A stretch of DNA of 19,037 bases from positions 1-19,037 of the forward strand of contig NZ_JABBOU010000089.1 of NCBI RefSeq assembly GCF_018853465.1. The letters run 5' to 3'. The stretch comes from Acidithiobacillus montserratensis. Its GTDB lineage: Bacteria > Pseudomonadota > Gammaproteobacteria > Acidithiobacillales > Acidithiobacillaceae. Below, in pieces: positions 8,259 to 17,081 of this stretch. Below the pieces are notes generated by a model. It saw only the letters and a program-made list of their open reading frames with translations. It made no database searches and was not told where the DNA came from. The position numbers and the translations under genes are program-made. The first letter of the stretch is position 1. Each line of letters opens with the position of its first letter.

Positions 8259-9194
8259 CTATTCGCTGGCGCCGGCGCTGGCTTGGGACTGCTTGACCAT
8301 GGATAAGGCGGTACCCACCAACGCCCCCACATTGCCCAGATCTGCCGGGATGACCAGGCTGGTACTGCTCTTGGCCAGATTTCCCCATTTTTCGATATAA
8401 TCTTTGGCCAACTGCATTTGCAGGGCCTCAAAACCACCCGGTTGGTGAGCAGCTTCGCCAATCACGCGAATGGCCCCGGCCGTCGCCTCGGCTACCAACT
8501 TTATGGCCGTGGCTTCGCCTTCAGCGCGCAGCACTTCAGCCTGCTTGCGCCCATCCGCCACATTGATTTCCTGCTGCCGTTGGCCTTCTGAGGTATTGAT
8601 CTGCTGCTGCCGCTGGCCTTCTGATTTGGCAATCATGGCGCGTTTTTCCCGCTCGGCGGTAATCTGAAGCTCCATCGCCCGAATGATTTCAGCGGGCGGA
8701 GTAATATCCCGAATCTCATAGCGCAGCACCTTCACGCCCCAGTTCAGCGCCGCTTCATCTACCGCAGAGGCAACGGCGGTGTTGAGCAACTGCCGTGAAG
8801 ACAGAGCCACATCCAGGTGCAACTTGCCGATTTCCGAACGCATGGTGGTCTGGGCCAGCTGGATGACGGCGGTAAAAGGATTGCTGGAACCATAGGCGGC
8901 CTTCACCGAATCGGTAATCTGCAGATAAAGCACACCATCCACCGTCATGGTGGTGTTATCCAGAGAGATACAGGCCTGAGCCGGCACTTCCATGGGTACT
9001 TCGCGCATATCGAAGCGAAAGGCCACCCGATCCAGAAAAGGAATAATGAAATTCAGGCCGGGTTCCAGAACGGCGTGGTATTTGCCCAGACGTTCGATAA
9101 CCCAGGCGCGTTGCTGCGGCACGACCCGGATGGTGGTGCGCAGGATCAGGAATGCCGCAACAATAACAATCAGGATGATGATGAGGGAGGACAT
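8259..9194 (-). CDS. SPFH/band-7 membrane protein (stomatin/QmcA-like)
   Basis: A 311-residue protein with one N-terminal membrane span (about residues 4-19), then a band-7 domain opening with VVPQQRAWVIERLGKYHAVL and FIIPFLDRVAFRFDMRE. A predicted coiled coil follows (about 172-250) built from 11-residue repeats, and a C-terminal tail rich in small residues. Proteins of this type assemble into large rings or cages in the membrane and organise microdomains or regulate membrane proteases. A clear Shine-Dalgarno (AAGGAG) lies 5 bases before the ATG. It overlaps the 3' end of the NfeD gene by 25 bases; this partnership is a well known conserved pair. No protease domain is encoded next to it. Confidence 0.92.
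   Translation of the reverse strand: MSSLIIILIVIVAAFLILRTTIRVVPQQRAWVIERLGKYHAVLEPGLNFIIPFLDRVAFRFDMREVPMEVPAQACISLDNTTMTVDGVLYLQITDSVKAAYGSSNPFTAVIQLAQTTMRSEIGKLHLDVALSSRQLLNTAVASAVDEAALNWGVKVLRYEIRDITPPAEIIRAMELQITAEREKRAMIAKSEGQRQQQINTSEGQRQQEINVADGRKQAEVLRAEGEATAIKLVAEATAGAIRVIGEAAHQPGGFEALQMQLAKDYIEKWGNLAKSSTSLVIPADLGNVGALVGTALSMVKQSQASAGASE
8559..8624 (-). repeat. Tandem 33-base repeat coding 11-residue coiled-coil units
   Basis: Two adjacent 33-base units within the SPFH gene code for SEGQRQQQINT (8592-8624) and SEGQRQQEINV (8559-8591). Their DNA is nearly identical, suggesting a recent duplication or slippage. The pattern continues in more diverged form as ADGRKQAEVLR and AEGEATAIKLV, which fits the hendecad coiled coil common in SPFH proteins. 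Confidence 0.75.
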
Positions 9195-9631
9195 AGAGAC
9201 TCCTTTTCGGCATCTTGCCGGGGTAATACGCCTAAATGTAGCAGGTTATCGGTCTTGCCAACGATCACCGCGCGATCACCCGCGCAGGGAGGGGGTCCAT
9301 CATCCACCACCGCCATCCATTCACTTCCCCGGTAACGCACCGTGTAGTGATCGTTCTGGTCAGGGCCGCCGATGACATCGACTCCCTGGCCCAGATCAAA
9401 GTCCTGCAACCCTTGGGCTTTACTGGCCAGATGATGACGAAAAGCCATACCGGCAGGCAGCAGCACCAGACAAAAGCCCAGAAACACCCAATGTAAAATG
9501 GTTCCTGGCAACAAAAGCCCGGTAATGGCCGTAAACAGGGCGGCCAATGCCACTGCCGCCAGATAAAAAGTTCCGGTAAACAGTTCGGCCACGCCAGCCA
9601 CAAAAGCAATAATGACATAGACGAAGAGCAT
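9170..9631 (-). CDS. NfeD-like membrane protein with C-terminal OB fold
   Basis: A 153-residue short-form NfeD protein. It has closely spaced hydrophobic spans (about residues 1-65, including LFVYVIIAFVAGVAEL and GTILHWVFLGFCLVLLPAGM), then a soluble OB-fold domain containing VDVIGGP, HYTVRYRGSEWMAVVDDG and the ending AVIVGKTDNLLHL. It lacks the serine-protease domain of long NfeD proteins. The family is thought to act with SPFH proteins in membrane quality control, and the overlapping SPFH gene supports that here. I chose ATG at 9629-9631, which has AAGGTG six bases upstream; a GTG at 9638-9640 would overlap this Shine-Dalgarno. It starts 29 bases after glgB ends, so it may be read from the glgB transcript. 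Confidence 0.87.
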   Translation of the reverse strand: MLFVYVIIAFVAGVAELFTGTFYLAAVALAALFTAITGLLLPGTILHWVFLGFCLVLLPAGMAFRHHLASKAQGLQDFDLGQGVDVIGGPDQNDHYTVRYRGSEWMAVVDDGPPPCAGDRAVIVGKTDNLLHLGVLPRQDAEKESLCPPSSSS

Positions 9632-9660
9632 GGTAGTCACCTTTCAGTGCCGGCAACGCC

Positions 9661-11850
9661 TCATTCGCGCTGCAAAAACAAAGCCCCCAGCGGCGGCAGG
9701 GTCATTTTCAGGGAACAGGGCAGGCCCATCCAACTGAGCGCTTCTGCGAAGAGCGGATTATTCCCCACATTACTGCCCTGGTAAGCGGCGGCATCACTGT
9801 TGAAAATTTCCCGATAAATCCCCGGTTCCGGTACACCAATGCGATAGTTTTGCCGCAATACGGGCGTGAAGTTGAATATCGCCAGCACAAAATGTCCCTG
9901 CCGGTCGCGCCGCAAAAAACTGAGGATGGATTGATCGGCATCATGACAGTCCACCCAGGAAAACCCCTCCGAAGCAAAGTCCAGGTCATGCAGGGCCGGT
10001 CGATCCCGGTACAGACGGGCAAGATCCCGACTCAGTCGCTGTACTCCCTGATGCCAAGGGGTCTCCAGCAAATCCCAGTCTAGGGATGCTCCACAGTTCC
10101 ACTCTTTGCCCTGGGCAAATTCATTCCCCATGAAATTGAGTTTCTTGCCCGGATGGGCATGCTGATAACTCAGCAACAGGCGTAAATTGGCAAAACGTTG
10201 CCAGGTGTCTCCGGGCATTTTATCCAGCAACGAGTGTTTGCCGTGCACCACCTCATCATGGGACAGAGGCAGGACAAAATTCTCGGCATAGGCATACAGC
10301 TGACTGAAAGTCAGAGCATTCTGATGAAAGCGGCGATAGACCGGGTCCTGCTGCATGTAGGACAGAGTGTCATTCATCCAGCCCATGTTCCATTTCATGG
10401 AAAAGCCCAGACCTCCCACATAGGTCGGACGAGACACCATGGGCCAGGATGTGGATTCCTCGGCAATGGTGAGGATGCCGGGATAGCGCTCATTGAGCAC
10501 TACATTCATTTCCCGCAGAAATTCAATGGCCTCCAGATTTTCCCTGCCCCCATAACGGTTGGGAATCCAGTCGCCGGCATTCCGGGAATAATCACGATAG
10601 AGCAGAGAAGCCACCGCATCCACCCGCAACCCATCAATATGAAAGCAATCTGCCCAATAACAGGCATTGGCCAGCAGGAAATTACGCACTTCATTCCGGC
10701 CAAAATTGAAAATGTAGGTTCCCCAATCCCGATGTTCACCCTCCCGGGGATCCGCATATTCATACAGGGGCGTTCCATCAAAACGCGCCAGACCCCAGTC
10801 ATCCTTGGGGAAATGTCCCGGTACCCAATCCAGCAGCACCCCGATACCCGCCTGATGAAAATGATCGACAAAAGCCCGGAAATCATCGGGGCTGCCAAAA
10901 CGGCTGGTCGGCGCATAATAACCGCTGACCTGATACCCCCAGGATTCATCCAGCGGATGCTCCATCACCGGCATCAGTTCGATATGGGTATAACCCATAT
11001 CCTGCACATAGCCCAGCAAACGCTCGGCGAGTTCTCCATAAGTCAGAAAATGTCCATCGGTACTCCTCTGCCAGGAACCCAGATGAACTTCATAAATGTT
11101 CATCGGCGCATGCTGCCAGTCAGCCTGCATGCGCGCGGTCATCCAGTCATGGTCCTTCCAGACATGCTGACTTGCCACCACCCGGGCGGCCGTACTGGGG
11201 CGCTTTTCAAAGGCATTGGCGTAGGGATCGGTCTTGACAAAAACTACGCCGGAATCGCGATGACGGATTTCAAATTTATAGATTTCACCCGGCTCCAGAC
11301 CGGGGATGAACAGCTCCCAGAGCCCGCTCATTCCCCGCACCCGCATGGGATGACAACGCCCGTCCCAGCGATTGAAGTCACCGACGACACTGACTCGTTC
11401 GGCATTGGGTGCCCAGACCGCAAACAACACCCCATCCACGCCTTCGTGGTTACGGAGATGTGCTCCCAGATGGCGATAGGCTTCGTACAGGCGCCCTTCA
11501 CTGAACAGATAGACTTCAAGGTCACCCAGCACCGGACCGAACACGTAAGGATCATAGGCTTCATGGGTACCCAGGACATCCTGCCAGCGACAACGATAGG
11601 GCACTGGGAGCACCTCGCCATTATGGACGAATATTCCGTCGGCATGTTGCCGGGTCATGGCCACCCAACCCTGGGGGGTCTGCAGCTCAACGGCGGAAGC
11701 GCCGGGCAAAAATACCCGCTGTATCCCCTGCCCGGCAGCATTTCGGTGCTGCCCTAACCAGGCAAAGGGATCATGATGGCGAGCTTCACGTATCGCCATT
11801 TCCTCCATATCCACACTTACGCCATGCTGTTTTCTGGACGATGAGTTCAC
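9661..11850 (-). CDS. glgB: 1,4-alpha-glucan branching enzyme, GH13
   Basis: A 729-residue enzyme, nearly the length of E. coli GlgB (728), which cuts alpha-1,4-glucan and rejoins it as alpha-1,6 branches. An N1 domain (about 15-110) and a CBM48 domain with [20 protein letters not shown] (146-165) precede the catalytic barrel. Active-site residues are visible: nucleophile Asp411 in [15 protein letters not shown], acid/base Glu464 in AEEST, and Asp532 in [11 protein letters not shown]. Their spacing matches E. coli Asp405, Glu458 and Asp526. Two GTG codons lie in tandem; AGGAG is 6 bases from the second (11848-11850) and only 3 from the first (11851-11853), so I prefer the second. It diverges from glgC. 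The nfeD gene follows 29 bases downstream. Confidence 0.95.
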   Translation of the reverse strand: MNSSSRKQHGVSVDMEEMAIREARHHDPFAWLGQHRNAAGQGIQRVFLPGASAVELQTPQGWVAMTRQHADGIFVHNGEVLPVPYRCRWQDVLGTHEAYDPYVFGPVLGDLEVYLFSEGRLYEAYRHLGAHLRNHEGVDGVLFAVWAPNAERVSVVGDFNRWDGRCHPMRVRGMSGLWELFIPGLEPGEIYKFEIRHRDSGVVFVKTDPYANAFEKRPSTAARVVASQHVWKDHDWMTARMQADWQHAPMNIYEVHLGSWQRSTDGHFLTYGELAERLLGYVQDMGYTHIELMPVMEHPLDESWGYQVSGYYAPTSRFGSPDDFRAFVDHFHQAGIGVLLDWVPGHFPKDDWGLARFDGTPLYEYADPREGEHRDWGTYIFNFGRNEVRNFLLANACYWADCFHIDGLRVDAVASLLYRDYSRNAGDWIPNRYGGRENLEAIEFLREMNVVLNERYPGILTIAEESTSWPMVSRPTYVGGLGFSMKWNMGWMNDTLSYMQQDPVYRRFHQNALTFSQLYAYAENFVLPLSHDEVVHGKHSLLDKMPGDTWQRFANLRLLLSYQHAHPGKKLNFMGNEFAQGKEWNCGASLDWDLLETPWHQGVQRLSRDLARLYRDRPALHDLDFASEGFSWVDCHDADQSILSFLRRDRQGHFVLAIFNFTPVLRQNYRIGVPEPGIYREIFNSDAAAYQGSNVGNNPLFAEALSWMGLPCSLKMTLPPLGALFLQRE

Positions 11851-12043
11851 CACAATCTCCTTTTCATGTTTTTGATTGGGGAGCTGTTCTCACTTGAGCA
11901 TAACACATCAGCGGGAAAGTCCATGGGTGTCATTTCCACACTTGCCGCAATCCCTCAAGTTCAGTACCTTAAAAGCGAAAGCACAGGGAATCCTGTCTAT
12001 ACTCCAAGTCAGGTTAGCACCAGTGCCCGATAAGGAGAGCAGT
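11851..12043. promoter_or_regulatory. Divergent promoter region between glgB and glgC
   Basis: A 193-base gap separates the two divergent glycogen genes and is the largest non-coding stretch in the window. For glgC a good -10, TATACT, sits at 11998-12003, but no clear -35 is found 16-18 bases upstream. For glgB a weaker -10, TATGCT on the minus strand, lies at 11897-11902. A small inverted repeat CAGG-GAAT-CCTG lies at 11984-11995, just before the glgC -10. The absence of good -35 boxes could mean activator control. Shared control of both genes is likely but not shown. Confidence 0.4.
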
Positions 12044-13351
12044 ATGTCCGAAGAAACCCAGAGTGGCCCCAGCAATTCCCCGCGCTTCGTCAGTAATCTC
12101 ACTAAAAATACCCTGGCCCTGGTTCTGGCCGGTGGCCGTGGCAGCCGTCTCGGCCCTCTCACTGATTGGCGGGCCAAACCGGCCGTACCTTTTGGGGGTA
12201 AATTCCGCATCATCGATTTTTGTCTTTCCAACTGCATGAACTCCGGCATCCGCCGCATTGGTGTTCTGACCCAATACAAGGCCCACAGCCTGATCCGCCA
12301 CATTCAACTGGGTTGGGGCTTCCTGCGCGGTGAATTCAGCGAGTTCATCGAAATCCTTCCGGCCCAGCAGCGCATGAATACCGGCTGGTACAAGGGCACC
12401 GCCGATGCCATCTTCCAGAATATCGACATTTTACGGGCACATCGCCCCCGCTATGTGATTGTCCTCGCCGGCGACCATATTTACAAAATGGATTACGGCC
12501 AGATGCTCGCCGAACATGTGCAAAGCCAGGCGGACATGAGTGTGGCCTGCATTGAGGTGCCACTGGAAGAAGCCAAGGGTTTTGGTGTGATGACCGTCAA
12601 TCATGAAGATCGCATCACGGGCTTTACCGAAAAACCCAGCGACCCGATCCCGACCCCCAACAATCCCGACCGGGCCCTGGCCAGTATGGGGATTTACGTA
12701 TTCAACACCGATTTCCTCTATGAACAGCTCATTCGTGATGCCGACAGTCGTGAATCCAGCCACGACTTTGGTAACGACCTGATTCCGTATATGGTTTCCC
12801 GCTATCGGGTCATGGCCCACCGCTTCCGCAACAGCTGTATCAGCAGTAATGAAGGTAAGGCCAGCCGCTGCTACTGGCGGGATGTGGGCACCGTGGATGC
12901 CTACTGGTCCGCCAATATCGATCTGGTCCACGTCACCCCCGACCTGGACTTGTACGACAGCCGCTGGCCCATTTGGACTTATCAGGAACAGCTCCCCCCG
13001 GCCAAATTTGTTTTTGATGATGAAGGACGCCGGGGCATGGCCCTGGACAGTATTGTCTCGGGTGGCTGCATCATCAGTGGCGCCACCGTGCGGCGCTCCC
13101 TGCTTTTTTCCAATGTCCGCGTCAATGATGGGCACACCCTCATCGAAGACTCGGTCATCCTCCCCAATGTGCGAATGGGGGAAGGTGCCCGGCTGCGCAA
13201 GGTTGTGGTGGACAAGGGCACCATCATCCCCGACGGGCTGGTGGTCGGTGAAGATCCTGCCGAAGATGCCCGCCGCTTTTATCGTACCCCCAATGGAGTT
13301 ACCCTCATTACTCCGGAGTTACTCGGCCAGCAACTACATTTTGTGAGGTGA
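12044..13351 (+). CDS. glgC: Glucose-1-phosphate adenylyltransferase (ADP-glucose pyrophosphorylase)
   Basis: A 435-residue enzyme (E. coli 431) that makes ADP-glucose from ATP and glucose-1-phosphate, the committed step of glycogen synthesis. The nucleotide-binding motif is [15 protein letters not shown] (26-40); [17 protein letters not shown] follows. The catalytic aspartate is Asp144 in [11 protein letters not shown], and Lys197 in FTEKPSD should bind glucose-1-phosphate. A C-terminal left-handed beta helix ends the protein. The ATG at 12044 has AAGGAG 7 bases upstream; the open frame runs 56 codons further up with no family-like sequence. The position matching E. coli Lys39, the fructose-1,6-bisphosphate site, is Trp42 (TDWRAKP), so allosteric control probably differs. 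It is the first of five tightly spaced genes. Confidence 0.95.
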   Translation: MSEETQSGPSNSPRFVSNLTKNTLALVLAGGRGSRLGPLTDWRAKPAVPFGGKFRIIDFCLSNCMNSGIRRIGVLTQYKAHSLIRHIQLGWGFLRGEFSEFIEILPAQQRMNTGWYKGTADAIFQNIDILRAHRPRYVIVLAGDHIYKMDYGQMLAEHVQSQADMSVACIEVPLEEAKGFGVMTVNHEDRITGFTEKPSDPIPTPNNPDRALASMGIYVFNTDFLYEQLIRDADSRESSHDFGNDLIPYMVSRYRVMAHRFRNSCISSNEGKASRCYWRDVGTVDAYWSANIDLVHVTPDLDLYDSRWPIWTYQEQLPPAKFVFDDEGRRGMALDSIVSGGCIISGATVRRSLLFSNVRVNDGHTLIEDSVILPNVRMGEGARLRKVVVDKGTIIPDGLVVGEDPAEDARRFYRTPNGVTLITPELLGQQLHFVR

Positions 13352-13354
13352 GAT

Positions 13355-15055
13355 ATGCCCCCGGCACGCGCCCTCCATGTCATTTTCTGCTGGCACATGC
13401 ACCAGCCCGACTACCGCAATGCAGAGGGGGTTTATGCCCTGCCGTGGACTTACCTTCATGCCTGCAAGGATTATGCAGACATGATCGCCCATTATGAAGA
13501 AAACCCCCTGGCCCGGGGCGTATTCAACTGTGTACCCATCCTGGTCGAGCAAATACAAGATTACAGCGACCAGTTTGCCAGCGGTACATTTCGCGATCCC
13601 CTGCTGATGGCCCTGGCCAGCAACGATCTGAAAACGCTGCGTAACGAAGACCGCCATCATCTCATGGAACAGTGTTTCCGGCTGGATCCGGAGCATATGC
13701 TCAATCCCTTTCCCGGATACCGCCGCCTCCATGAAATTTATCTGCGCATGCGCGACGATCCGGTGGAGTTGTCTGATTATTTGTCCATTCAGTTTGTGGC
13801 GGATCTGCTGGTCTGGTATCACCTTGCCTGGACCGGGGAAACCGTGCGCCGGAACAGCCCACTTGTCCAAAAACTGATGGCCAAGGGACGTGGTTTCAGT
13901 CCTGAAGATCGTCAGGAGCTTCTACATTTTCTGGGCGACCTGATCTCCGGGCTGATCCCCCGTTACCGCGCCCTGGCCGAGGCCGGCCGCATCGAGATCT
14001 CCACCACGCCTTACTATCATCCCATTGGTCCCTTAATGCTGGATTTTGCGGCCGCTCGGGAAGCCGTTCCCGAAGCGCCCTTACCCGCCTCCCCCCATTA
14101 TCCGGGGGGACGGGAGCGCGCCCGGTGGCACATCCAGCGCGCCCAGGCCAGTCATCCTCAGCAGTTTGGCATTGCTGCCCAGGGTATGTGGCCGGCAGAA
14201 GGCGGGGTTTCGGCGGCATTCGTGCAAATGCTGGGCGAAGCTCAGGTCACCTGGACCGCATCCGGGGAGGGCGTATTGACCCATAGCCTGCTGCGCAGCG
14301 ATACGGATGTCGCGCCCCGGGGACGCGCCGAGTATTTGTATCGATCCTATCGCCTGAATGGTCAGGGACCTGCCCTGTTTTTCCGCGATGACGCACTCTC
14401 CGATACCATCGGTTTTGATTACAAGACCTGGTTCGGACACGATGCCGTCACCGATTTCGTGCACAAACTGGAATCCATCTGGCGACAGACGGAAGATCAG
14501 GAGCATCCTGTCGTCAGCATCATTCTGGATGGAGAAAATGCCTGGGAATATTATCCTTATAACGGCTATTATTTTCTCTCGGAGCTGTATCGCTCCCTGT
14601 CCAATCATCCTCACATCAAAATGTGTACCTTCAGTGACTATGTGCAGGATCATCCAGAAGCCATCCAGAATCTGACGGATCTTGCGGCAGGCAGTTGGGT
14701 TTATGGCAATTTCAGCACCTGGATTGGCGATGGCGCCAAAAACCGCGCCTGGGATCTGCTGTGTGCGGCCAAGCGCGATGTGGACCAGCATCTCGATGCA
14801 CTCAGTCCCGAAAAACAGGAGGAAATCACGGAACAGCTCGGGCGCTGCGAAGGCTCGGACTGGTTCTGGTGGTTTGGGGATTACAATCCGGCGGACTCCG
14901 TGCGGGATTTTGATGACCTGTTTCGCATGAATCTACGAAAATTGTATATTTTGATGGAAATTTCCCCTCCAGAGGCATTGAACGAACCCATCAGCCATGG
15001 CGGGGGTTCGGCAGAATCCGGGGGTACCATGCGCCGCACCCATACAGAAGGATGA
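13355..15055 (+). CDS. Glycoside hydrolase family 57 protein A (alpha-amylase/amylopullulanase-like)
   Basis: A 566-residue enzyme of GH57. All conserved regions are recognisable: motif 1 WHMHQPDY (13-20), motif 2 GRIEISTTPYYHPIGPLM (211-228), motif 3 GMWPAEGGVS with the likely nucleophile Glu282, and motif 4 ILDGENAWEYY with the likely acid/base Asp392. Members act on alpha-glucans; specificity ranges over amylase, amylopullulanase, branching and galactosidase activities, and I cannot assign one here. The context suggests glycogen trimming or debranching. There is no signal peptide, so it is cytoplasmic. The ATG stands 3 bases after the glgC stop, with GAGGTG as Shine-Dalgarno, so coupled translation is likely. 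The C-terminal 25 residues are low-complexity (GGGSAESGG). Confidence 0.88.
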   Translation: MPPARALHVIFCWHMHQPDYRNAEGVYALPWTYLHACKDYADMIAHYEENPLARGVFNCVPILVEQIQDYSDQFASGTFRDPLLMALASNDLKTLRNEDRHHLMEQCFRLDPEHMLNPFPGYRRLHEIYLRMRDDPVELSDYLSIQFVADLLVWYHLAWTGETVRRNSPLVQKLMAKGRGFSPEDRQELLHFLGDLISGLIPRYRALAEAGRIEISTTPYYHPIGPLMLDFAAAREAVPEAPLPASPHYPGGRERARWHIQRAQASHPQQFGIAAQGMWPAEGGVSAAFVQMLGEAQVTWTASGEGVLTHSLLRSDTDVAPRGRAEYLYRSYRLNGQGPALFFRDDALSDTIGFDYKTWFGHDAVTDFVHKLESIWRQTEDQEHPVVSIILDGENAWEYYPYNGYYFLSELYRSLSNHPHIKMCTFSDYVQDHPEAIQNLTDLAAGSWVYGNFSTWIGDGAKNRAWDLLCAAKRDVDQHLDALSPEKQEEITEQLGRCEGSDWFWWFGDYNPADSVRDFDDLFRMNLRKLYILMEISPPEALNEPISHGGGSAESGGTMRRTHTEG

Positions 15056-15059
15056 ATGT

Positions 15060-17081
15060 ATGACCCATAGCACCCCCCTCCTCCTGGGCGTCCACGCCCA
15101 TCAGCCGGTCGGTAATTTTCCCCATGTGATGGATGACGCCGTACTGCGTTGTTATCACCCATTCCTTGAGGCCATGCATCGTTTTCCGGAATTCCCCTTT
15201 GCCATTCATATCAGCGGCTGGTTACTGGATTACATGCTGCGCGTCCATCCCCAAACGACGCAGCTTTTGCAGGACATGGTCCACCGTAATCAGGCAGAAC
15301 TGGTGGGAGCCGGTGATACCGAGCCGGTGCTGGCGGCCATTCCCCATGCCGACCGCATCACCCAACTGGAGGCCATGGCGGAACGGCTCGATAAGCACTT
15401 CGGACAGCGTCCGGTAGGAGCCTGGCTGACCGAGCGGGTCTGGGATCCCAGCGTCGTTCCTGCCCTGCAGGAGTCGGGCATTCGCTATGTGATGGTTGAC
15501 GATTATCACTTTCTCTGCGCGGGCGCCGCAGCCGACCAGCTCGGCAGTTTTCATCGAACCGAGGAAAACGGACAGGCGGTAGATGTATTCCCTATCTCCG
15601 AAGCCCTGCGCTATCGCCTGCCCTTTTCGGAAGCTGCCGCTGCCGTCACCTTTATTGAGGAAATCTCCCTGCACAATCCCGGAAGTGCCGGGATTTATTT
15701 TGACGATATCGAAAAGTTCGGTGTCTGGCCGGAAACCTACAGCTGGGTGTACGAAAAAGGCTGGCTGGAACAATTTCTCAGGGGCGTGCTGGATTCGCCG
15801 CATATTCAACCGATGCGCTTCAAGGATTATCTGCAAGCCCATCGCCCCCAGGGCATCATCTATTTGCCCACCGTTTCCTACAGTGAAATGAATGAATGGA
15901 CTCTGGCTCCCGATGCCGCCCGCCGCTATGCGGCTTTTCTGGATCAGGAAAAGAGCGCTGGCCGTCTGGAGGAGCGCAAGCCATTGATTCGTGGGGGCAT
16001 CTGGAAAAACTTCCTGACCCGCTATCCGGAATCCAACTGGATGCAAAAACGTATGCTGCAATTATCCCAGCGCTTTCACGCCCTGCCCAAGCGCCAGCAA
16101 AGCAAGCAGATGCGCACTGACCTGCACGAGGCCCAGGCCAATGACGCCTACTGGCACGGCCTTTTCGGCGGCATTTATCTGCCCCATCTGCGCCGCGCGG
16201 TTTACCATGCCATCGTTCGCCTGGAAGCGCGTCTGGATCAAATTCAGCCCCGCCCTGACTTGCAGTCCCTGGATGTGGACATGGATGGGCAGGATGAAGT
16301 GTATTATCACAATGACCAGCAACAGCTCATTATTCGTCCGGTACCTTCCGCTGCCATAGTGGAATGGGATGCTTACTCACTCCACCACAATCTCGGTGAC
16401 ACGCTGGCGCGCCGCGACGAAGCCTATTATGACAAGATCCGCCACGGCGCGGTGGAACATGCCGCCCCCAGCGAAGGAATTGCTTCCGCCCACGACCGTA
16501 TCAGTTTCAAAACGGAAATCACCGCCGAAGACCTGGTGATGGATACGGCCCCCTGTCACAGCTTCCAGGAATGGCTGGATGATGCAGCGGTCAGCTACTC
16601 AGAAAGCCATATAGTGCAAAACACTCCCCATTTTACGGGCGGAATCGCCGATAGCTGGGCCGTCAGCAAGGGATATCATCTCTCAGAAAAAGGACTGCTG
16701 GTGCAGTACCGGATAGAATCTGCGCAGACTAACACGGCATCCCATAGCTTTCATTGCCGCCTGTATCTGGCCATGCCCAGTTGCGACGGTCCGGCCGGCC
16801 AGTTTTTTGCCGACGGCACATCCCAAGGGGGCTTTGGTCAGCCCATTCAAGGCGAAAAAACCCGGCAGATTGTGCTGGACGATGCGGTCATGGGCGGCAA
16901 AATCCGGCTGAACTGCCATCCGCCTGCACGCTGGGAAGCAGCTCCCCACCTGACGGTTTCTCAGTCCGAGGCGGGCTTTGAGAAAATCATGCAGGCTTTG
17001 CAACTGGATTTTTACTGGGATATAACGACCGGCACGACGCAAAATATCGAAATTCTAACGGAGCTGATTGCGCATGGCTGA
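15060..17081 (+). CDS. Glycoside hydrolase family 57 protein B (4-alpha-glucanotransferase type)
   Basis: A 673-residue cytoplasmic enzyme resembling Thermococcus litoralis 4-alpha-glucanotransferase (659 residues). The N-terminal GH57 barrel has LLGVHAHQPVGNF (8-20), GAWLTERVWDP with likely nucleophile Glu125, and GIYFDDIEKFGVWPETY with the acid/base in Asp215-Asp216 (probably Asp216). A helical middle domain follows, then a large beta-sandwich C-terminal domain containing VDMDGQDEVYYHNDQ and HNLGDTLARRDEAYY, typical of the DUF1925/DUF1926 arrangement. Such enzymes move short maltodextrins between chains and release glucose; some are plain amylases. The ATG at 15060 is preceded by AGAAGGA and lies 4 bases after the previous stop; the frame is open 21 codons upstream, inside GH57 A. 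Confidence 0.88.
   Translation: MTHSTPLLLGVHAHQPVGNFPHVMDDAVLRCYHPFLEAMHRFPEFPFAIHISGWLLDYMLRVHPQTTQLLQDMVHRNQAELVGAGDTEPVLAAIPHADRITQLEAMAERLDKHFGQRPVGAWLTERVWDPSVVPALQESGIRYVMVDDYHFLCAGAAADQLGSFHRTEENGQAVDVFPISEALRYRLPFSEAAAAVTFIEEISLHNPGSAGIYFDDIEKFGVWPETYSWVYEKGWLEQFLRGVLDSPHIQPMRFKDYLQAHRPQGIIYLPTVSYSEMNEWTLAPDAARRYAAFLDQEKSAGRLEERKPLIRGGIWKNFLTRYPESNWMQKRMLQLSQRFHALPKRQQSKQMRTDLHEAQANDAYWHGLFGGIYLPHLRRAVYHAIVRLEARLDQIQPRPDLQSLDVDMDGQDEVYYHNDQQQLIIRPVPSAAIVEWDAYSLHHNLGDTLARRDEAYYDKIRHGAVEHAAPSEGIASAHDRISFKTEITAEDLVMDTAPCHSFQEWLDDAAVSYSESHIVQNTPHFTGGIADSWAVSKGYHLSEKGLLVQYRIESAQTNTASHSFHCRLYLAMPSCDGPAGQFFADGTSQGGFGQPIQGEKTRQIVLDDAVMGGKIRLNCHPPARWEAAPHLTVSQSEAGFEKIMQALQLDFYWDITTGTTQNIEILTELIAHG

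Noticed and set aside
10198..11757. A 519-codon open frame on the plus strand opposite glgB
   Set aside because: It lies wholly inside the well-supported glgB gene, shows no recognisable domain, and is rich in His/Ile/Pro/Gly as expected of a mirror frame in GC-rich coding DNA.
11876..12043. N-terminal extension of glgC by 56 codons
   Set aside because: It runs through the promoter gap, has no resemblance to GlgC, and the ATG at 12044 has an excellent Shine-Dalgarno.
15222..16061. A 279-codon minus-strand open frame opposite GH57 B, and similar ones at 12431-13135 and 14081-14791
   Set aside because: All are antisense to strong GH57 or glgC sequence and look like composition effects.
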